A stretch of 64,000 bases of DNA, taken from the NCBI RefSeq assembly GCF_000284295.1, contig NC_017093.1, positions 5,146,001-5,210,000 on the forward strand, in the 5' to 3' direction. Under the pieces are notes generated by a model. It ran no database searches, was not told where the DNA came from, and saw nothing but the letters and a program-made list of their open reading frames with translations. Shown piece by piece: positions 59,895 through 64,000 of this stretch (positions are counted from its first letter, which is position 1; every line of letters begins with the position of its first letter). This stretch comes from Actinoplanes missouriensis 431 (GTDB lineage Bacteria; Actinomycetota; Actinomycetes; Mycobacteriales; Micromonosporaceae). The position numbers were made by a program, and so were the translations under genes.

Positions 59895-60550
59895 TGTGGA
59901 CGATGGAACAGTTGGTCGAGCGGGCACACGCGGCACTCGCCGCGGAGTACCCGGGCGCACCCAACGGACGCGTCCGTGACCTGCCCGACCGCAGGTCGAT
60001 CCGGTGGTATACGACGATCGGCCTGGTCGACCGTCCTCTCGGCACGCGCGGGCGCACCGCCCTCTACGGGCCGCGTCACCTGCTGCAACTCGTCGCGATC
60101 AAGAGGCGGCAGGCAGCCGGGCGGACGCTCGCCGAGATCCAGGCGGAGCTGACCGGCGCCACCGACGAGACACTGGCAGCCGCTTCACGCGTACCGGATG
60201 GGCTCTTGGCCCCCGACGAACCAGCCGCCGCCGAGCCCACCACCGACGATGCGCCGGGGCCGGACGGCGCGGGCCGGTCCTCGTTCTGGAAACAGGCACC
60301 GGCCGCGCCTCCTCCCGGTGACCTGCGGAGAGTTCCACCGGGCCTCGCCACCTACGAGCCCGGCGTCGCGCACGCCGCGCCCGACATCACCGGCGGTCCG
60401 CTGCTCACCGGGTTCCCCCTCGGCGACGGCGTGATCCTGCTGGTTCCCGGCCCCGCTGCCGGCATCGACCGTGACGACCTCGCCGCGGCCGCCCGCCCTC
60501 TGCTCGATCTGCTCGCGTCCCGTGGGCTGACCAATGGGAGAAATGAATGA
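59894..60550 (+). CDS. MerR-family regulator of the VIT/VWA operon
   Basis: This 218-residue protein has a MerR-like winged helix at about residues 30-85 (RSIRWYTTIGLVDRPLGTRGRTALYGPRHLLQLVAIKRRQAAGRTLAEIQ), followed by a Pro/Ala-rich linker and a C-terminal region (GGPLLTGFPLGDGVILLVPGP) not typical of MerR effector domains. Its stop overlaps the start of the VIT/VWA gene by 4 nt, so the two act together. The double palindrome in its own promoter suggests autoregulation. ATG 59903 is an alternative start. Confidence 0.85.
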   Translation: MWTMEQLVERAHAALAAEYPGAPNGRVRDLPDRRSIRWYTTIGLVDRPLGTRGRTALYGPRHLLQLVAIKRRQAAGRTLAEIQAELTGATDETLAAASRVPDGLLAPDEPAAAEPTTDDAPGPDGAGRSSFWKQAPAAPPPGDLRRVPPGLATYEPGVAHAAPDITGGPLLTGFPLGDGVILLVPGPAAGIDRDDLAAAARPLLDLLASRGLTNGRNE

Positions 60551-63168
60551 TCATTTCAGTCGATCCGATGGGTCCGGCCGAGCTCGATCGGCTCCGGGAG
60601 CAGCCCGGCGCCGGCCTCGGCACCCTCCGCACCGATCGTGGCAACCTGCCGCTGGACGTGCTGGATGTGCGCGCCTCGATCAGCGGCCTGATCGTGCGCA
60701 CGGAGCTCACCACCGAGTTCGTCAACACGCATGACACGGCGCTCGAGGCGACCTATGTCTTCCCGCTGCCCGACCGCGCCGCGGTCACCGGGATGACGAT
60801 GACCGCCGCCGACCGCACGGTCGTGGCCCAGCTGCGCGAGCGTGCCGAGGCCCGCGAGGCCTATGACCAGGCCATCGCCGCGGGTCAGCGCGCCTCGATC
60901 GCCGAGGAGGAGCGCCCGGACGTCTTCACCATGCGAGCCGGCAACATCATGCCGGGCGAGCGCGTCACGGTCCGGCTGCGGCTGGTCGGCCCGCTGCCCT
61001 ACGAGGACGGCGCGGCCACGTTCCGGTTCCCGCTGGTGGTGGCGCCGCGATATGTTCCGGGCACGCCCCTGCCGGACAGCTATGCCGGTGACGGCCAGCT
61101 CCCGGACACCGACGCCGTCCCGGACGCGTCACGCATCTCCCCGCCGGTGCTGCTGCCCGGCTTCCCCAACCCGCTGAGACTGTCCATCGGCGTCGACATC
61201 GATCCGGCCGGCCTTCAGCTCGGCGACGTGCGGTCCAGCTTGCACACGGTCCTCGACGACGAGGGCACGCTGCGGATCGCCCCCGGTGAGCGGGCCGACC
61301 GTGACTTCGTGCTCCGGCTCGCCTACGCGCCCGGCGGCGAGTCCGCCGTGGCCGTGCCCGACGAGGAGGGCGCGGAGGGCACCTATCAGCTCGTCGTCCT
61401 CCCGCCGGAGGCCGCGACGGCGCCCCGGCCGAAAGACGTGGTGCTGCTGCTCGACCGCTCCGGCAGCATGGGCGGGTGGAAGATGGTGGCCGCCCGCCGT
61501 GCCGCCGCGCGGGTGGTCGACACGCTGACCGGGGCGGACAGGTTCACCGTGCTCACCTTCGACCACCACGTCGAGCGCCCCGCCGGGCTCGACCACGGGT
61601 TGTGCGAGGCCTCCGACCGCAACCGGTTCCGCGCCGTCGAGCACCTGGCCCGCGCCGACGCCCGGGGCGGCACCGAGCTGCTCACCCCACTGATCAGCGG
61701 CCTGACCATGCTCGCCGGCAGCAGCGGCCGTGACCGGGTCCTGGTGCTGATCACCGACGGTCAGGTGGGCAACGAGGACCAGATCCTGCAGGAGATCCGT
61801 CCGCTCATCGGCACGACCCGGGTGCACACCGTGGGGATCGATCGGGCGGTCAACGCCGGATTCCTCGGCCGGCTCGCGGCGATCGGCGCGGGCCGGGCCG
61901 AGCTGGTGGAGAGCGAGGACCGTCTCGACGAGGCGATGGAGCACATCCATCGGCGGATCGGCGCCCCCGTGGTGACCGGTCTCGGAGTGACCGGCGACGG
62001 CATCACGCTGCTCGACGACAGCCGCAGCCCCGCACGGCTGCCGGGTCTCTACCCCGGCGTGCCGCTGGTGATCACCGGCCGCTATCGGGGCGAGCCCGCC
62101 GGACGCCTCACGGTGACCGGCCGCACCCGCGACGACCAGGACTTCCGGACCGGCGTCGCGGTCCAGCGGCGGTCCGAGCCCGCGGTCACCTCGCTCTGGG
62201 CACGGGCCCGGGTCCGGGACCTCGAGGATGCGTACGCGGCCGGCGACCACCATCGGGAGCAGGAGATCGTCAGTACCTCGCTGCGGTTCGGGGTGTTGTG
62301 CCGGTTCACGGCGTATGTGGCCGTCGACCAGCGCGTGGTCAACGAGGGTGGTCAGGGGAAACGGGTGACGCAGCCGGTCGAGTACCCGTCCGGCTGGGAG
62401 CCGCCCGTCGCCTCGCCGCCCACGCACGGCTTCGGCGTCGCCGGGGTGTCGCCGTTCGTCGCGGCTGACGCCGGGCCGCCGCTCTCCGCTCCGCCGGTCC
62501 CGCCCGCCGGTCCCGCCCCGTTCGCTCCCCCGCCGTCACCCGCTCCGGCCGGCCCCGGCTACCGCCCGTTGCGAGCGCAGGGCGCGGTGCACGGCGCTCC
62601 GCCACAGCGCGCCGGAGCGCAAGGCGGCGGAGGAGGACACGGCAGCGGAGGGCACGGCGGCGGAGCGCAAGGCGGCGGGGTGCTGGGCGTCCCCGCTGGT
62701 CCGGCGCCTCGTGGCTTCCTCACCCCGGCGGCGGCACGCGCGCGGCGGACCGGCGTCTCGCCGACCGCCGACGCCGAGATGAGCATCGCGGAACTGCGCG
62801 ATCTCGTCGCCGTCGAGGCCGGCCGCCTCCGCGAGGCCGCCACGCTTCCCGTCGCGGACCGGCGCGACCTGCTCGACGACCTGGCGAGCCGCTTGGACGT
62901 GCTGCTCGCCTCCGTCGCCGACAGCGCGGCGGACATGCTGCGCACGCTCGTCGGGCTGTTGCGGGGCTCCGCTCCCCTCGACGAGAAGTGGGCGACAGCG
63001 GCGCGTGTGCTGTCCGAGTTCGGGTCACCGGGCACCGGAAGCGCCCCGAGCAGCGGGACCGGAGGCACTCAAGGCAGCGACAGTGCCGACGGCGGTGGGA
63101 GCGCGAGCGAGACCGGCGCCGGCTCCTCGACGAGCTCGAAGAAGTCCAAACCGTTCTGGAAGCGCTGA
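60547..63168 (+). CDS. VIT and von Willebrand factor A domain protein
   Basis: This 873-residue protein has an N-terminal VIT domain (about 25-145; DVRASISGLIVRTELTTEFVN, YVFPLPDRAAVTGM), a beta region and a VWA domain (about 290-470) with the metal-binding MIDAS motif DRSGSM and Thr/Asp positions in GGTELLTP and LITDGQVG. A Pro/Gly-rich linker (about 620-720) and a short helical domain (about 735-815; MSIAELRDLVAVEAGRLREA) end in a basic KKSKPFWKR tail. There is no signal peptide or membrane helix, so it is probably cytoplasmic. VIT/VWA proteins bind partner proteins in a metal-dependent way. The pairing with a coupled MerR regulator implies a regulated complex of unknown purpose. Confidence 0.9.
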   Translation: MIISVDPMGPAELDRLREQPGAGLGTLRTDRGNLPLDVLDVRASISGLIVRTELTTEFVNTHDTALEATYVFPLPDRAAVTGMTMTAADRTVVAQLRERAEAREAYDQAIAAGQRASIAEEERPDVFTMRAGNIMPGERVTVRLRLVGPLPYEDGAATFRFPLVVAPRYVPGTPLPDSYAGDGQLPDTDAVPDASRISPPVLLPGFPNPLRLSIGVDIDPAGLQLGDVRSSLHTVLDDEGTLRIAPGERADRDFVLRLAYAPGGESAVAVPDEEGAEGTYQLVVLPPEAATAPRPKDVVLLLDRSGSMGGWKMVAARRAAARVVDTLTGADRFTVLTFDHHVERPAGLDHGLCEASDRNRFRAVEHLARADARGGTELLTPLISGLTMLAGSSGRDRVLVLITDGQVGNEDQILQEIRPLIGTTRVHTVGIDRAVNAGFLGRLAAIGAGRAELVESEDRLDEAMEHIHRRIGAPVVTGLGVTGDGITLLDDSRSPARLPGLYPGVPLVITGRYRGEPAGRLTVTGRTRDDQDFRTGVAVQRRSEPAVTSLWARARVRDLEDAYAAGDHHREQEIVSTSLRFGVLCRFTAYVAVDQRVVNEGGQGKRVTQPVEYPSGWEPPVASPPTHGFGVAGVSPFVAADAGPPLSAPPVPPAGPAPFAPPPSPAPAGPGYRPLRAQGAVHGAPPQRAGAQGGGGGHGSGGHGGGAQGGGVLGVPAGPAPRGFLTPAAARARRTGVSPTADAEMSIAELRDLVAVEAGRLREAATLPVADRRDLLDDLASRLDVLLASVADSAADMLRTLVGLLRGSAPLDEKWATAARVLSEFGSPGTGSAPSSGTGGTQGSDSADGGGSASETGAGSSTSSKKSKPFWKR

Positions 63169-63284
63169 ATCGGCAGAGGCGGGCCCGCTGAGTCAGGAGG
63201 TGAGAGCCGGCGCCATCAGTGAGGGGAACCGATCCGGCCCTGCGGATCGACCGGAGGGCCCCCACGCCGCTCCGCTCGGGCCGG

Positions 63285-63290
63285 TAGGTT
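63285..63290 (+). promoter_or_regulatory. Possible -10 box (TAGGTT) of the lectin gene
   Basis: TAGGTT lies about 39 nt before GTG 63329. A 7-codon frame (GTG 63302 to TAG) sits between. Weak evidence. Confidence 0.3.
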
Positions 63291-63328
63291 GGTTCATCGG
63301 TGTGCCTGAGCGGGGGGTGGTGTAGTCA

Positions 63329-64000
63329 GTGGGTTCCGTAGGCGAGGACGGCGGCGACAACCGGGAACCGCTGCTGGTTCGGCCGTTCGTTCTGGCGGAC
63401 GACGAGCCGCGCGGCACGTCCCCGTCCGCGCAGACCTGGCCGGCCGACCCGACGCGGGAGATCCCGACCCAGGTGATTCCCGCGGTGCCGGCTGCGGATC
63501 CGGGTGCGGCGAAGCCCCGCGACCGTCGCTGGCGCCGCCCCGCGCTGCTGATCGGCGCCGGGGTGGCGGCGGTGCTCGCCGTCGCCGGTTATGCCGTGGT
63601 ACGCCCGGCGCTGCAGCCGGCGGTCTCGACGTCGCTGCCCGACCAGTCGCTGCCGGTCGTGACCGGTCCGGCGCCGTCGCCGAGCGCGACCGCCCCCAGT
63701 GCTGCGCCGACCGGCGACGCGGGGAACGACGCGGCGGGCACCGGAACCGGCGAGACCGACAGCGGCGGCACTGCGGACAGCACCGCCGCCACCACGGATC
63801 CCGCCACGGCGACGCCGTCGTCATCGACGACGACACAGCCGGCCGCTCCCACCGCTGCGGCGAGCACCACGACCGCCGCCGCGCCCGCCACGACGACCGC
63901 GGCGGCCCCGCCGGCCGACCTGGTTCCGCCGGCGACGCTCGTCGAACCGCGGGGTTCGCTGGTCAGCAGCAACGGTCTCTGCCTCGACCTGCAGGGCGGC
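63329..64000 (+). CDS. Membrane-anchored protein with ricin-type lectin domain (cut by right edge)
   Basis: The first 224 codons are seen. A cytoplasmic Pro-rich N-terminus (with PTREIPTQVIP) is followed by one membrane helix (PALLIGAGVAAVLAVAGYAVV, about 75-95) and a long Thr/Ala/Pro/Ser-rich linker (about 105-200). The start of a ricin-B-type beta-trefoil (GSLVSSNGLCLDLQGG) is reached at the right edge. Such proteins display a sugar-binding domain outside the cell. GTG 63329 follows GGGGTGG; an in-frame TAG just upstream excludes a longer protein. Confidence 0.75.
   Translation, partial: MGSVGEDGGDNREPLLVRPFVLADDEPRGTSPSAQTWPADPTREIPTQVIPAVPAADPGAAKPRDRRWRRPALLIGAGVAAVLAVAGYAVVRPALQPAVSTSLPDQSLPVVTGPAPSPSATAPSAAPTGDAGNDAAGTGTGETDSGGTADSTAATTDPATATPSSSTTTQPAAPTAAASTTTAAAPATTTAAAPPADLVPPATLVEPRGSLVSSNGLCLDLQGG

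Noticed and set aside
60547..63168. VIT/VWA protein as partner of the SWIM/DUF6493 pair
   Set aside because: Some genomes group VWA and SWIM proteins, but here they are 23 kb apart, the VWA protein has its own MerR partner, and no MoxR ATPase is present.
1..64000. tRNA, rRNA, riboswitch, insertion sequence or prophage
   Set aside because: I looked for tRNA T-arm patterns, rRNA motifs, common riboswitch cores, transposase motifs and flanking repeats by eye and found none convincing. A covariance-model scan could still reveal one.

Overview
The window is strongly G+C-rich, with G/C-biased third codon positions, many GTG starts, many probable leaderless transcripts (a TANNNT -10 box 6-8 nt before the start codon), rare TTA leucine codons, and actinobacterial families (MsiK-type sugar importers without their own ATPase, the CE1758/CE1759 luciferase duo, DUF6343, DUF6529, DUF6493/SWIM). 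It most resembles the chromosome of a filamentous actinomycete of the Micromonosporaceae, such as Actinoplanes. This is inferred from style and gene content, not from a marker gene. I saw no rRNA, tRNA, CRISPR array, IS element or phage gene.

Layout. 0-2 kb: an RHS/YD-repeat polymorphic toxin cut by the left edge, with two small WXG100-like proteins (type VII secretion cargo). 2-10 kb: a membrane Ser/Thr kinase, a DUF6529 haem-type membrane protein and a PH-like membrane protein, then a lipoprotein, a decayed mosaic copy of the same module, a two-component system, a Tat-exported esterase and a second PH-like paralogue. An 8 x 20 bp tandem repeat follows. 10-16 kb: flavin-dependent monooxygenase/reductase pair, a debranching-type glucosidase, a membrane protein, and an ABC exporter divergent from a TetR regulator. 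16-21 kb: a large EssC/EccC-like type VII secretion ATPase and an esterase. 21-26 kb: GH18 chitinase, AlkZ-like winged-helix protein, glucose-6-phosphate isomerase.

26-50 kb is mostly carbohydrate use. One operon holds a sugar-binding lipoprotein, two CUT1 permeases and a GH127 beta-L-arabinofuranosidase, divergent from a LacI repressor. A second holds a giant multidomain glycoside hydrolase, a GH43-type enzyme, a WxL-like surface protein and a DUF916 WxL-partner protein. A nearly identical palindrome lies upstream of both, so I infer one LacI regulon in which a surface-displayed system degrades an arabinose-containing glycan and the importer and GH127 finish the job. A SWIM-zinc-finger/DUF6493 pair sits between the two operons, and a secreted GH26-like enzyme with a clear terminator lies beyond.

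50-64 kb: M19 dipeptidase, APC amino-acid permease with a repetitive C-terminal tail, DUF6343 protein, a second two-component system divergent from an ABC-2 exporter, a secreted HExxH metalloprotease, a MerR-VIT/VWA operon with its likely operator built into the promoter, and the start of a membrane-anchored ricin-type lectin cut by the right edge.
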